Shown here: in pieces, positions 17,957-27,374 of the stretch
Layout: every line of letters starts with the position of its first letter
Numbering within the stretch: the stretch's first letter is position 1
Assembly: GCA_000146855.1 (NCBI GenBank)
Contig: GL405246.1
Location: forward strand, 2,367,778 to 2,431,777
DNA: 64,000 bases
From: [Eubacterium] yurii subsp. margaretiae ATCC 43715
Lineage (GTDB): Bacteria; Bacillota; Clostridia; Peptostreptococcales; Filifactoraceae
Direction of reading: 5' to 3'
Notes under the pieces: model-generated
What the model was told of the DNA's origin: nothing
Databases searched by the model: none
What the model saw: the letters and a program-made list of their open reading frames with translations, nothing else
Position numbers and translations under genes: made by a program

Positions 17957-18946
17957 TTAATTATAAAGGTGACATGCCACCTTATGATCCTCATCTATAT
18001 CCCTTATAGTAGGTACTACCGATGAGCATATATCTATAGCTTCCTTACATCTCGTATGGAAAGGACAGCCTGTAGGTTTGTGTATAGGTGAAGGTACATC
18101 TCCTTCAAGCACTATTCTGTCTTTCTTTTCTCCCACCACAGGTATAGGAATTGCAGAAAGCAAAGCCTTAGTATATGGGTGGAGAGGATTTTTGTACAGT
18201 CCTTCTGCCTTTGATATCTCCACTATATTGCCGAGATACATCACGACTATCCTGTCACTTATATATTCCACCACTGATAAGTCATGGGCTATGAATACAT
18301 AGGTAAGGTTGAACTGTTTTTGGATGTCTTGCATAAGATTGAGCACCTGAGCCTGAATTGAAACGTCAAGCGCCGATACCGGCTCGTCCAAAACTACAAC
18401 CTCAGGCTGAACACATAGGGCTCTGGCTATACATATTCTTTGTCTTTGACCACCGGAAAACTCATGCGGATATCTGTATATATAGTCACTTTGCAGGTTT
18501 ACAGTCTTAAATTTTTCTATCATTATATGCTCACGCTCTTCTTTGGAAGTGTAGCCGTGAGCTTTTAGAGGCTCGTCAAATGCCGAGTATATAGTCTTCA
18601 TCGGGTTAAGTGAGCTGTATGGATCTTGAAATACCATCTGCACCTTCTTTTTGAATTTGAACAATTCACCTTTGTCGAATTTGCGTATGTCTTTCATTTC
18701 TCCGTCCATATTGAACTTAGCTTCACCGCCTGTAGGCTTTTGGAGCATCATCATACTCTTGCCCAGAGTAGTCTTGCCGCAGCCTGACTCTCCAACTATA
18801 CCGAGAGTTTCACCTCTTTTCACAGTAAATGAAACATTGTCTACCGCCTTTACGTCCGCTACCTTTTTCTTGAGTATAAATCCTTCGTATATAGGGAAAT
18901 AAGTCTGTAAATTGTTAATCTCAAATACTATTTCGTTATTTTGCAT
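17957..18946 (-). CDS. Dipeptide/oligopeptide-type ABC importer ATPase (OppF/DppF type)
   Basis: Second ATPase of the importer. 329 residues with Walker A GESGCGKTTL near residue 46, signature FSGGQRQRICIARAL, Walker B VVVLDEPVSALDVS and H-loop IAHDLSV. The C-terminal oligopeptide-transporter extension has the cysteine set CPFHTRC...C...C expected for the iron-sulfur site of this subfamily. Its start overlaps the other ATPase gene by 11 bp. It is the last gene of the transporter block; the nan catabolic genes follow after a 304-bp gap, pointing to sialic acid as a possible substrate rather than peptides. Confidence 0.93.
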   Translation of the reverse strand: MQNNEIVFEINNLQTYFPIYEGFILKKKVADVKAVDNVSFTVKRGETLGIVGESGCGKTTLGKSMMMLQKPTGGEAKFNMDGEMKDIRKFDKGELFKFKKKVQMVFQDPYSSLNPMKTIYSAFDEPLKAHGYTSKEEREHIMIEKFKTVNLQSDYIYRYPHEFSGGQRQRICIARALCVQPEVVVLDEPVSALDVSIQAQVLNLMQDIQKQFNLTYVFIAHDLSVVEYISDRIVVMYLGNIVEISKAEGLYKNPLHPYTKALLSAIPIPVVGEKKDRIVLEGDVPSPIHKPTGCPFHTRCKEAIDICSSVVPTIRDIDEDHKVACHLYN

Positions 18947-19949
18947 TATTAACCTCCTTATTTCCGTTTAATAAAAGGCATTTTGCAATATGTGTGCCGT
19001 TTACCTCGTAGGTAGGAATGTCCTTAGCAGTACACTCAGGCATTACGTGAGCACATCTGTTGGCAAATTCGCAGCCTATCTTATAATTTCTCGGGTCAGG
19101 AGTTTCTCCCTCGATAGTTGCAAGTTTTTGATTCTTCGCCATTCCGGGTACAGGTACTGATTTTAGCAATGCCTTGGTATATGGATGAGTAGGATTTTCA
19201 AATACATCTTTGACGTCCCCGTATTCCACCATTCTTCCCATATACATTACTGCTACCTGATCGGCAACTTCCGCTACCAGTCCCATATTGTGAGTAATCA
19301 GTATTACAGATTTGCCGTATACATCTCTCATCTCTTTCATAAGGTCCATAATCTGCGCCTGTATCGTAACGTCAAGTGCTGTAGTAGGCTCATCAGCTAT
19401 GAGCAGGCTCGGATTGTTAACCATGGCTATGGCTATCATTACCCTTTGCTTCATACCGCCTGAAAACTGGTGAGGATAGTCGAAAAATCTCTTCTTCGGC
19501 TCAGGTATGCCAAGTTTTCTCAGCATTTCTATACCTATTTCTTCAGCTTCTTTCTTGCTTACTTTTTTATGCTCAAGTATATTTTCCATTATCTGATTGC
19601 CTATGGTATATACAGGGTTTAAGGATTGCATAGGATCTTGGAATATCATCCCTATTTGAGAGCCTCTTAATCCTCTCATAGTCTTTGAAAAAGGCTTTTG
19701 AGCAGTGAGGTCTATCACCTTGCCGTCATCTGTTTGAAAATTGGAATGTCCGCCTACAACTTTACCGTTTTTAGGCAGTAGATTTATAAGGCTGTGTACG
19801 GTAACCGACTTACCACATCCTGATTCTCCCACTATTGACAGTATCTTCCCTTTTTTTACGTCAAAGGACACATCTTTTACTATATTAATGGAGTCTTTGC
19901 CCACCTTAAATTGTGTGCAAATATTCCTTGCTTCCAATAAATTTTCCAT
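18936..19949 (-). CDS. Dipeptide/oligopeptide-type ABC importer ATPase (OppD/DppD type)
   Basis: First ATPase of the importer, 337 residues. Walker [15 protein letters not shown], signature [15 protein letters not shown], Walker [15 protein letters not shown]-loop LITHNMG, and the C-terminal family extension CEFANRC..C...[16 protein letters not shown] wording and [10 protein letters not shown] are specific to the D subunit. The gene begins 12 bp after the OppC-type permease gene and overlaps the OppF-type gene. The two ATPases form a heterodimer in this family. Confidence 0.93.
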   Translation of the reverse strand: MENLLEARNICTQFKVGKDSINIVKDVSFDVKKGKILSIVGESGCGKSVTVHSLINLLPKNGKVVGGHSNFQTDDGKVIDLTAQKPFSKTMRGLRGSQIGMIFQDPMQSLNPVYTIGNQIMENILEHKKVSKKEAEEIGIEMLRKLGIPEPKKRFFDYPHQFSGGMKQRVMIAIAMVNNPSLLIADEPTTALDVTIQAQIMDLMKEMRDVYGKSVILITHNMGLVAEVADQVAVMYMGRMVEYGDVKDVFENPTHPYTKALLKSVPVPGMAKNQKLATIEGETPDPRNYKIGCEFANRCAHVMPECTAKDIPTYEVNGTHIAKCLLLNGNKEVNNAK

Positions 19950-19961
19950 CTCTTACCCCCA

Positions 19962-20837
19962 TTAATTTTTCGGATCGAGCACATCACGAAGTGCATCCCC
20001 GAAAAAGTTTATGCTCATGATAAACAGTGATATCACTGCACCGGGTATAATCCAAAGCCACCACTGATTTTCAATTACTGAAAGAGATTTTGCACCGTTG
20101 ATTATAGTACCCCATGTTGATATATTGGTAGGCACTCCCAAGCCAAGGAACGAAAGCTCTGTCTCCGAAAGTATGAAAAACGCCACATTTATAGTAGTCG
20201 CAACTATTATAGGGCTTAGAGTGTTAGGCAAAATCTGAGAAAACATAATTTTGCTATTTGATATACCAAAGGCTCTGTTTACCTCAACATAAGTTTCTTC
20301 CCTGAGCCTGAGCACCTCGTTTCTCACTATACGAAATACAGTCATCCAGCCTGTAAGACTAAATACTAAAACCATATTTCTAACTCCAGGTCCTATTATG
20401 GTAACCAGCACCATAACTAAGATTATCATAGGAACTGTCTGTATCACTTCTGACAATCTTACCAAAAGCGAATCCACCATACCTCTGAAATATCCTGCAA
20501 TCAAGCCGAATACAGTACCTATAAAAGAAGTCGTAAGTGCACTTATTATACCTATTGATATCGAAATCCTGCCACCATAGAGCAGTCTTGAGAAAAGATC
20601 ACGCCCTATACTGTCCGTACCGAGTATATGAAGTCCTCCCGGAGCCTTATTAATATTTGCCATATCGGTAACTGTAGGATCTATATTTGTAAGCACAGGA
20701 GCAAGTATAGACATAAGACTCATCACTACTACAACGATAAATCCTATCATGCCCAATTTGTTGCTTATCATCTTATTGAGTGAGCGCTTCGCCATGGCAG
20801 AACGCATCTTACTTTTTTGTTTTGATAAATCGTTCAT
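19962..20837 (-). CDS. Dipeptide/oligopeptide-type ABC importer permease (OppC/DppC type)
   Basis: Second membrane subunit, 291 residues. N-terminal cytoplasmic tail, one helix (LGMIGFIVVVVMSLMSIL), the OppC N-terminal motif HILGTDSIGRDLFSRLLYGGR, then five helices of the binding-protein-dependent transport domain with the EAA loop (REETYVEVNRAFG-ISNSKIMFSQILPN). AGGAGG precedes the ATG at 20837. It stands between the B permease (8-bp gap) and the D ATPase. Confidence 0.94.
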   Translation of the reverse strand: MNDLSKQKSKMRSAMAKRSLNKMISNKLGMIGFIVVVVMSLMSILAPVLTNIDPTVTDMANINKAPGGLHILGTDSIGRDLFSRLLYGGRISISIGIISALTTSFIGTVFGLIAGYFRGMVDSLLVRLSEVIQTVPMIILVMVLVTIIGPGVRNMVLVFSLTGWMTVFRIVRNEVLRLREETYVEVNRAFGISNSKIMFSQILPNTLSPIIVATTINVAFFILSETELSFLGLGVPTNISTWGTIINGAKSLSVIENQWWLWIIPGAVISLFIMSINFFGDALRDVLDPKN

Positions 20838-20845
20838 AGTACCTC

Positions 20846-21802
20846 CTAAGCTTCCAACCTGATACGAGGATCAAGCATGGCAGATAATACGTCCACAAGG
20901 AAACTTATAGTCAGCATTACGGCTGCAATAAGCAGAGTTGTAACCATTATTACAGGATAGTCTCCCGATGTCACTGCGCCCATTAAAGTAGAGCCTACTC
21001 CCGGCCAGTTAAACACTGTTTCTATAACTACAGAGCCACCGATAAGCCCGGGTATTCTAAAAAGTATAGTCACAAGTATAGGTCCCATAGAGTTACGGAA
21101 GGCATGCTTGAAATATACTTTGATTTCAGATATACCCTTGCTTCTTGCAGTCTTGATATATTCCTTGTTGATTACATCCAGCATAAGGTTACGAGTATAT
21201 CTCAGTACCGTAGCTATCATGGAAAATGACAGTGCCGTTGCAGGCAATATTATAGTCCTAAGTTGATCAAAAAAACCTGCCTTACCGTATAAATTACGCC
21301 CTCCTGCAGGCAATAATTTAAGACTTAAGGCAAATACCGTAATTAATATCATACCGAACAAAAATTGAGGTATAGACTGCCCAAGTACACCTATTACCCT
21401 GCCTATATAGTCTATAATAGTATTTTGATTGACCGCAGAAAGTATACCTATCAGTATCCCCAGTACAGATGATATTATCAGAGCGGCAGCAGCAAGTTGT
21501 ATAGTCGCAGGTAATTTCAGTGCCAATATTTCGCTTATAGGTTGCTTAGTCAAAATGCTGTAGCCGAAATCCCCTTTTAATATTCCACCTATCCATCTTT
21601 TGTATTGCTCAAAAAACGGATCGTTAAGACCGTACTGCTCTCTTAACTGTTCTTTCAAAGCCGCATTTTGTGAGGCTTCAGGCGGTAGCAGATAGTTCAC
21701 CGGATCTATGGGCATATGTTTAAGAGCCGTAAATATCAAAAATGATATCAAAAAAAGCATCGGTATCATAAATAATATTTTTTTCAATATAAACTTAAAC
21801 AA
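20846..21802 (-). CDS. Dipeptide/oligopeptide-type ABC importer permease (OppB/DppB type)
   Basis: First membrane subunit, about 318 residues with six helices. The N-terminus (FKFILKKILFMIPMLFLISFLI) and the motifs PIDPVNYLLPPEAS, GDFGYSILTKQP and EAA loop RSKGISEIKVYFKHAFRNS are family-typical. The start is TTG at 21802, with AAAGGAGAG just upstream; an earlier in-frame TTG at 21820 would lie in front of that site and is less likely. It follows the binding-protein gene by about 70 bp. Confidence 0.92.
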   Translation of the reverse strand: MFKFILKKILFMIPMLFLISFLIFTALKHMPIDPVNYLLPPEASQNAALKEQLREQYGLNDPFFEQYKRWIGGILKGDFGYSILTKQPISEILALKLPATIQLAAAALIISSVLGILIGILSAVNQNTIIDYIGRVIGVLGQSIPQFLFGMILITVFALSLKLLPAGGRNLYGKAGFFDQLRTIILPATALSFSMIATVLRYTRNLMLDVINKEYIKTARSKGISEIKVYFKHAFRNSMGPILVTILFRIPGLIGGSVVIETVFNWPGVGSTLMGAVTSGDYPVIMVTTLLIAAVMLTISFLVDVLSAMLDPRIRLEA

Positions 21803-21870
21803 TTTTTCTCTCCTTTCCAAAAATAATAGAAAAAAGTGTACCTCATAAGGAGATACACTTTATAATTCAA

Positions 21871-23532
21871 TTATTTAAGTTCCCAGTTTTCAAATCCCAG
21901 GTCATAAGCAAACCACGGGTTACCAAAATTTGCACCCTTAGTATCAACTTTTTCTCCGTTTACGAATATCATGTTTTTAAGAACAAAAATAGGCATTTTT
22001 GTTATATCTTTTTCTTCTACAGCTTGTAGTTGTTTTAAAGCTTCAGCCTTCTTTTCAGGAGTTGTTGCTTGTAATAGTGCAGTGTAAGGCTTGTCAAAAG
22101 CATCGTTATGTCCTATTATCTTAGGGAAGTTTGCGTGAGTTGACGCATATTCGCCATACCATTCGTCATATCCGAATGCTGAAAGTCCTTTTAGTGCTAT
22201 ATCGTAGTTTCTTATATCGAAAAGTTCACCTGTAGCGTCTCCGGCAAATTTTTGTACATTTACCTTGATACCAACCTTTGCAAGGTCTGCAGCTATAGCG
22301 TTGTATAGGTCTACAGATGTTTGGTCAGCCATATAATATCTGAATTCCAATGTTTGGTTTTCATCATAATTTGCTTCTTTTAGCAGAGCTTTTGCCTTTT
22401 CAGGATCATATTTGAAAGTGTTTATTTTGTCGTTGTAGTTTGCAGTATCTCTTGCAGGTACTCCAAGTGCAGCCACTTCACCTATTTCACCGTAAAGGTT
22501 CTTAGCCAAAGTTTCTCTATCTATAGCGTAGTATATTGCTTCTCTTACCTTAGGGTCTTGCAATGCTTTGTTAGCAGGTCTTGTGTCGTTGCCTTTCAAG
22601 TTGAATACAAGATAATAGTAGAACAATGTATCAACAGGTGTCTTCTTCCAAGCAGGATTTTCGCTTAGTTTTTGAATTTCAGCAGGTACTTTTGAGTTGA
22701 AGAAGTCTGATTGACCGTCAGCAACCGCTGTCAATATTCCTTCTGAAGGTACTATGTTTACAACAACCTTAGGTATTTTAGGAGCAGTTCCTTCGTAGTT
22801 TTCATTTGGAACTAAAGTGATGTAAGAATCAGTTACGATTTCTTCCACCTTATACATTCCGTTAGTTATAGGTTTTTTCCAAAATGCAGCTGTGTTGTAG
22901 TCAAGCATGTCTACGCCTTCAAATCCGTGTTTTGGAAGTATTGCAAATTGAGAAAGTATAGGTATTAGATTACCTACAGGCTCAGCCAATTTGATTGTTA
23001 CCTTTTGTCCGTCAACTGTAATTCCTTTTGCGGTTTCAGCCTTCTTATCTCTAAGGTCTTTACCACCATCAATCTTGCTGAAAGTTGCAGTATATATACC
23101 GTTTACCTTTGCCCCCTTAAGAGCTCCCTCTATTGAGAACTTAACATCTTCTCCTGTAAGAGGCTTTCCGTCTGACCACTTAAGATTGTCTTTCAAAGTG
23201 AATTCATAAGTAAGACCGTCTTCAGATGGCTTGTATTCCTTTACAAGGTCAGGGTTGAACTCAGTCAAGGTATTGTTTGCCTTGAACAAGCTTCTAAATG
23301 TTATAACTTTGTACAAATCCCCTCTGTTCCACCAAGGAGTATCGAAGTTTGTACCGTCACCTTGTTTGCTGAATATTGTGCGAAGTACCTTTTCATCGCC
23401 CTTAGCTTGAGTTGTAGTAGCAGGTTTATTGTCGCCGCTTGGCTTTTCAGATGGATTTGTTCCTCCACCACCGCAAGCACTTAGCAGCAATGTACATGAA
23501 AGTAAAGCCGCAAATAAAGATTTTTTCTTCAT
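21871..23532 (-). CDS. Family 5 substrate-binding lipoprotein of a Dpp/Opp/Sat-type importer
   Basis: Lipid-anchored extracellular solute-binding protein, SBP family 5, about 553 residues. The lipobox is LLSAC (Cys21 of the ATG at 23532) followed by GGGGTNPSEK; GGAGG supports this ATG over an upstream TTG. Family signature: LKDNLKWSDGKPLTGEDVKFS at about residue 115, and DPKVREAIYYAIDRETLAKN, near residue 325. Known ligands of this family are peptides, nickel, haem, oligosaccharides and, for SatA of Haemophilus ducreyi, sialic acid. Genomic context (nanA, nanE, yhcH downstream) makes sialic acid the leading guess; a peptide role cannot be excluded from sequence. Confidence 0.93.
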   Translation of the reverse strand: MKKKSLFAALLSCTLLLSACGGGGTNPSEKPSGDNKPATTTQAKGDEKVLRTIFSKQGDGTNFDTPWWNRGDLYKVITFRSLFKANNTLTEFNPDLVKEYKPSEDGLTYEFTLKDNLKWSDGKPLTGEDVKFSIEGALKGAKVNGIYTATFSKIDGGKDLRDKKAETAKGITVDGQKVTIKLAEPVGNLIPILSQFAILPKHGFEGVDMLDYNTAAFWKKPITNGMYKVEEIVTDSYITLVPNENYEGTAPKIPKVVVNIVPSEGILTAVADGQSDFFNSKVPAEIQKLSENPAWKKTPVDTLFYYYLVFNLKGNDTRPANKALQDPKVREAIYYAIDRETLAKNLYGEIGEVAALGVPARDTANYNDKINTFKYDPEKAKALLKEANYDENQTLEFRYYMADQTSVDLYNAIAADLAKVGIKVNVQKFAGDATGELFDIRNYDIALKGLSAFGYDEWYGEYASTHANFPKIIGHNDAFDKPYTALLQATTPEKKAEALKQLQAVEEKDITKMPIFVLKNMIFVNGEKVDTKGANFGNPWFAYDLGFENWELK

Positions 23533-23599
23533 ATTTTCCTCCAAAAATTTTAGCTGTGTTTTTATATTTTATATGCTTCCTATCATAATCTTAAAAAAG

Positions 23600-23638
23600 T
23601 TTCCTACAATAATCAAAAATTAAATCTTATGTAGGAAA
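23600..23638 (-). promoter_or_regulatory. Inverted repeat upstream of the importer operon
   Basis: TTTCCTACA at 23600-23608 and its exact complement TGTAGGAAA at 23630-23638, 21 nt apart. On the minus strand TTGTAG lies within the promoter-proximal arm, and TATGAT follows 16 nt later, about 50 nt upstream of the binding-protein gene. A candidate operator-promoter; unlike the nan repeat at 17686 in sequence but similar in geometry (arm spacing about 20 nt). Confidence 0.35.
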
Positions 23639-23937
23639 TGTTTTCTGAATTTGACAAAAGGGCATATCATATACACTAATAAATGAGTATTTAACACTAC
23701 ATTTCAAAATCATTATAACAGCTTTTTTCAAAAAATCAACAACTTTTTTACTAAAAAACCTTGTTTTTTGAATATCTTTAAAATACCACTAAAAAAGCGA
23801 ATTAATAATAAAATATTGAAATTATAGCACTTATGTCGTAATACCACTTAATAACCACTGAAAAATAATTTTACTTGAATTTTGTATTGACGTTTTCAAA
23901 AAATATAGTATTTTTTTCCTATAAGCAAAAGTTTACA
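23639..23937. other. AT-rich spacer between moaA and the importer operon
   Basis: No gene and no convincing RNA structure. It separates the 3' end of moaA from the promoter region of the importer, both on the minus strand. Confidence 0.4.
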
Positions 23938-24911
23938 TCATCCACCTATTTGATACATACTCTTCTTCTCTGAATTATCAAGTAACCCTTCCAAAAAACT
24001 ATGTGATTTCGGCTTGTTGTAGATTGTATCAGCGATTTTATCAATTATTACATCCTCGCCTACTCCTTGCAACATCATCTTTCTTATATCCACCGAATAT
24101 TCATAGTTAAGACAGGGCTTGATTTTGCCGTCACAACTTATCCTTATTCTGTTGCAACTGTCACAAAACATATGTGACATAGCCGAAATAAAGCCAATAT
24201 CAGTCTTTAATTTAGAAAAAGAATAATACACTGCAGGACCGTTGCCATGAATCACATCAGAACGCTTATAATCTCCATATTTCTCAGATATCATAGAGAT
24301 TATCTCATCACTTGAGATAAAGTTGAAGCGATTGCCATAGCCTATCGGCATCATCTCAATAAATCTCAGTTTAATGTCGTTTTCCTGAGTAAAATCCACC
24401 AAGTTGGAAATATCCTCCTTGCTTATATCTATCGGCACAACATTGATTTTTATTTTAAAAAAATTGTATTTTTTTATTTTTTTATAACTTCCACTATTTT
24501 ATCAAGTTTAAAATTTGTTATTTCCTTGTATTTTTGCGGACTTAGAGAGTCTAAAGAAATGTTGATATTTTTTATATCCTGCTCATACAAAAAATCCATA
24601 TATTTTTCAAGTCTTGTACCGTTGGTAGTGAGAGTGATATTTTTAATCTCATCTATGGTCTTTATCTTTTTGACCACTTCTTCAAAATCTTCCCTCAGCA
24701 ATGGCTCTCCCCCGGTCAGCTTTATCGTGTCTATACCTATTTTCGACAGATAAAGGCATATCTTATATATCTCATCCACGCTCATTATCTCATCTTTTTG
24801 CAAAAATACAGGGCTTTGCCCCTTAGGCATACAGTAGACACAGTTCAGATTGCACCTGTCTGTAAGGGACAATCTAACATAGTTAATATTTCTGCCAAAA
24901 ACATCTATCAT
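23938..24911 (-). pseudogene. moaA: GTP 3',8-cyclase MoaA, interrupted by a frameshift at an A7 tract
   Basis: Radical-SAM enzyme for the first step of molybdenum cofactor synthesis. The first frame (24911 to stop at 24474) carries the SAM iron-sulfur motif C20-NLN-C24-VY-C27, TGGEPLLR and TTNGT; the second frame (continuing to 23938) carries SNLVDFTQEND, RFIEMMPIGYGN, the C-terminal cluster CDSC..C and the essential C-terminal Gly-Gly. The break is at minus-strand ATA AAA AAA TAA (24474-24485). One extra A, or a -1 shift on A-AAA-AAA, restores a continuous protein of about 324 residues, reading IKKYNFFKIKINVVPID across the joint. No other defect is present. Either a recent single-base loss, a homopolymer sequencing error, or genuine recoding. 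moaC is 2 bp upstream. Confidence 0.85.
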
Positions 24912-24913
24912 CT

Positions 24914-25393
24914 TTATCTTTCCTCAAATTTAAAATCTCCACTTTTTCCACCTGTCTTTTCCACAAGATGTACATCGCAAATCACCATGGACTTGTCTAT
25001 AGCCTTGCACATATCATATATGGTAAGCAGTGAAATACTCACTCCATGCAGAGCCTCCATCTCCACACCTGTCTTTTCCGTGCAGTGTACTGTACATGTA
25101 GATTTTATCAGGAGATTATCCTCGTCTATTTCAAAATCTATCTTAGCCTTGTTAATCAAAATATTGTGACAAAGCGGTATCACGGATGAAGTGTTCTTCA
25201 CCGCCATTATACCTGCAATCCTTGCTGTAGATATGACATCTCCCTTTTTATTATCCATATTTTTTATCGAAGATATTATATCCTTATTTACTCTTATACT
25301 GCCTGTAGCTGTTGCCACTCTCTTGGTGATGTCCTTATCACCTACATCGACCATTATTGCATTGCCGTTTTTATCCAAATGTGTAAATTCCAT
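24914..25393 (-). CDS. moaC: Cyclic pyranopterin monophosphate synthase MoaC
   Basis: Completes cyclic pyranopterin monophosphate formation from the MoaA product. 159 residues, normal. Signatures: MEFTHLDKNGNAIMVDVGDKD, ARIAGIMAVKNTSSVIPLCHN, TGVEMEALHGVS with the catalytic region, and MCKAIDKSM. AAGGGG lies before the ATG. The moaA start codon follows the moaC stop by 2 nt and uses GAGGAAAGA inside the end of moaC, so the two are translationally coupled. No other molybdopterin genes are in the window. Confidence 0.95.
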   Translation of the reverse strand: MEFTHLDKNGNAIMVDVGDKDITKRVATATGSIRVNKDIISSIKNMDNKKGDVISTARIAGIMAVKNTSSVIPLCHNILINKAKIDFEIDEDNLLIKSTCTVHCTEKTGVEMEALHGVSISLLTIYDMCKAIDKSMVICDVHLVEKTGGKSGDFKFEER

Positions 25394-25566
25394 CTTATCC
25401 CCTTTTTTTGTATATCTTTTTATAATATCATAATATATCTCTAAGTATCAAGCATTTTTCAACAAAAAATAAATTTTCATTACATATTATAAAATAATAT
25501 TGTGAAATTTATTTTAAGACTGTATAATTTTTATAAATTAAATTAAAATTTTTAGGAGGTAAAAAA

Positions 25567-26934
25567 ATGGACAGTTCTTTAATTGTTCCGATAGTAGTTG
25601 CAGCAATTTTTTTATTACTTATAGTAACCATACCCTTATGGTATATTAAATCACCTCCTGACAAGGCTTTTATCATAACAGGTCTTGGCAAGAGAAAGGT
25701 GATAATAGGAAAGTCAGGAGTCAAAATACCGTTTTTACAAAGACTCGATAAGCTTTCACTGGAAATGATGTCAGTAGATGTAAAGACTGACTCTTTTGTG
25801 CCTACAAATGACTATATCAATGTCAAGATAGACGGAGCAGTAAAGATAAAAATAGGTGATGTGCCGGATCTTACAGACCTTGCAGCACAAAACTTCTTGA
25901 ACAGACCACCTGAATACATCATAGCACAGGTTAAAGACGTGCTTGAAGGTAATACTCGTGAAATTATAGGAAGCATGACCTTTGAGTCTATAGTGCAAGA
26001 TAGAAAAACTTTTGTCGAAAAGGTACAGGAAAATGCCGTTCCGGACCTTAAAAAAATGGGACTTGAAATCATATCTTTCAACGTTCAATCGGTAATTGAT
26101 GAAAATAATATAATAGTTGACCTTGGTATAGACAATGTATCTCAAATCCGTAAGAAAGCTCAAATCGCAAAGGCTCAGGCAGACAGAGACGTAGCCATAG
26201 CTACAGCAGAAGCGAAACAAAAAGCAAATGACGCACAGGTACAGGCTGAAACTGAAATCGCTCAAAAGAAGAAGGATTTGGCAGTCAAAGTAGCCGAATT
26301 TAAGATAGAACAAGATACAAAGCAAGCTGAAGCCGACGTGGCTTACGAAATACAAAAAGAAGAAAGACGTGCCATCATAGAAGAAAAGACAGCTCAAGCC
26401 AACTTGGTAAAGACTGAAAAAGAAGTCTTAGTACGTCAAAAGGTGCTACAAGCAGAAATAGAAAAGAAGGCTGATGCTCAAAAATATGAAGAAATGCAGA
26501 TGGCGGATGCTGAACTCTACAGAAGACAACAAGACGCTCAGGCCAAACTGATAGAAAAACAAAAGGAAGCCGAAGGTATAATGGAGATAGGTCGTGCAGA
26601 AGCAGAAGCCATAAGGGCAAAAGCTCTTGCAGAGGCAGAGGGTATCAATGCAAAGGCAGAAGCTATGAAAAAATACGGAGAGGCTGCCATACTGGAAATG
26701 TACTTCAACAAATTGCCTGAAATAGCTAAGAACGTTGCATCTCCTCTTGAAAATGTAGACAAGATAACTATGTACGGAACATCACAAAACTCTAAGCTGA
26801 TTGGCGACATAGTAAATGCTACCACTCAAGTAACTGACGGACTCACAGAGTCTATGGGCATAGATGTCAAATCATTTATAAAAAAAGTGATAGATAAAAA
26901 TACTCAAGAACAAAAGAAAGATATTGAAATATAG
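25567..26934 (+). CDS. Flotillin family membrane scaffold protein
   Basis: SPFH-domain protein of the flotillin type (FloT/YuaG/YqiK-like), which organises membrane microdomains in Bacillota. 455 residues: one N-terminal membrane helix (residues about 5-27), SPFH/band-7 domain to about residue 200 (including MSVDVKTDSFVPTND and IIGSMTFESIVQDRK), then a long Ala/Glu/Lys-rich coiled coil (about 190-385) with repeated A-E-A heptads, and a C-terminal flotillin segment (MYFNKLPEIAKNVASPL). AGGAGG precedes the ATG. FloA-type partner NfeD is not adjacent. Stands alone between moaC (divergent) and an SLH protein gene, with its own terminator. Confidence 0.93.
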   Translation: MDSSLIVPIVVAAIFLLLIVTIPLWYIKSPPDKAFIITGLGKRKVIIGKSGVKIPFLQRLDKLSLEMMSVDVKTDSFVPTNDYINVKIDGAVKIKIGDVPDLTDLAAQNFLNRPPEYIIAQVKDVLEGNTREIIGSMTFESIVQDRKTFVEKVQENAVPDLKKMGLEIISFNVQSVIDENNIIVDLGIDNVSQIRKKAQIAKAQADRDVAIATAEAKQKANDAQVQAETEIAQKKKDLAVKVAEFKIEQDTKQAEADVAYEIQKEERRAIIEEKTAQANLVKTEKEVLVRQKVLQAEIEKKADAQKYEEMQMADAELYRRQQDAQAKLIEKQKEAEGIMEIGRAEAEAIRAKALAEAEGINAKAEAMKKYGEAAILEMYFNKLPEIAKNVASPLENVDKITMYGTSQNSKLIGDIVNATTQVTDGLTESMGIDVKSFIKKVIDKNTQEQKKDIEI

Positions 26935-27010
26935 AAAAAGAACTTAGTAATACTAAATACTTTTGTGTAAACAGTCTTTTCTTTTTTGATAAAAACACAA
27001 TTAATTTATT

Positions 27011-27053
27011 AAAGCTGATTATTATGATAGAATTATATAATCAGCTTTTTTTA
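27011..27053 (+). terminator. Terminator of the flotillin gene
   Basis: AAAGCTGATTAT and ATAATCAGCTTT form a perfect stem with a 14-nt loop, followed by seven T. Confidence 0.8.
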
Positions 27054-27060
27054 TTAATTT

Positions 27061-27165
27061 TAAAATCTAATAGAATAGTGGAATTATTTTACAAAAATGA
27101 TAGACTAAAAATTTATTAAAAAAAGATATTCTAAATCAGTATCATAAGTATAGAAATGATTATAT
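27061..27165 (+). repeat. Family A MITE-like repeat, copy A9, missing its extreme left end
   Basis: AAAATCTAATAGAATAGTGG and the following 80 bases align with the copy at 63344 (shared GGAATTATTTTA, AAAAAT, AAAGATAT, CTAAAT). The right end has diverged. It lies directly behind the flotillin terminator. Confidence 0.6.
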
Positions 27166-27374
27166 CAAATTTATCTCACTACAAGCTTATTTTTAGAATA
27201 GCTTATACACTTTTAAACTTATACCTTAGCTAATCCAAAGACTATAATCATTGATATTTCTATCATTAAGCATAATAATCATTAAAAAATCAATAATTTC
27301 CTAACTAAAAAATTATTATTTTCTACCGATATTTTTATGTAGAAAAATTAATTAGAAAGGAAATATTACTGATA
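27166..27374 (+). other. Remaining upstream region of the SLH-protein gene
   Basis: No gene and no unambiguous promoter. AGAAAGGAAA lies about 13 nt before the start codon, a wide but usable spacing. Confidence 0.35.

Noticed and set aside
25771..26397. 208-codon open frame antisense to the flotillin gene
   Set aside because: It arises from the Ala/Glu/Lys-rich coding strand, with Phe/Leu/Cys-rich nonsense composition and no ribosome binding site; the flotillin frame is unequivocal.
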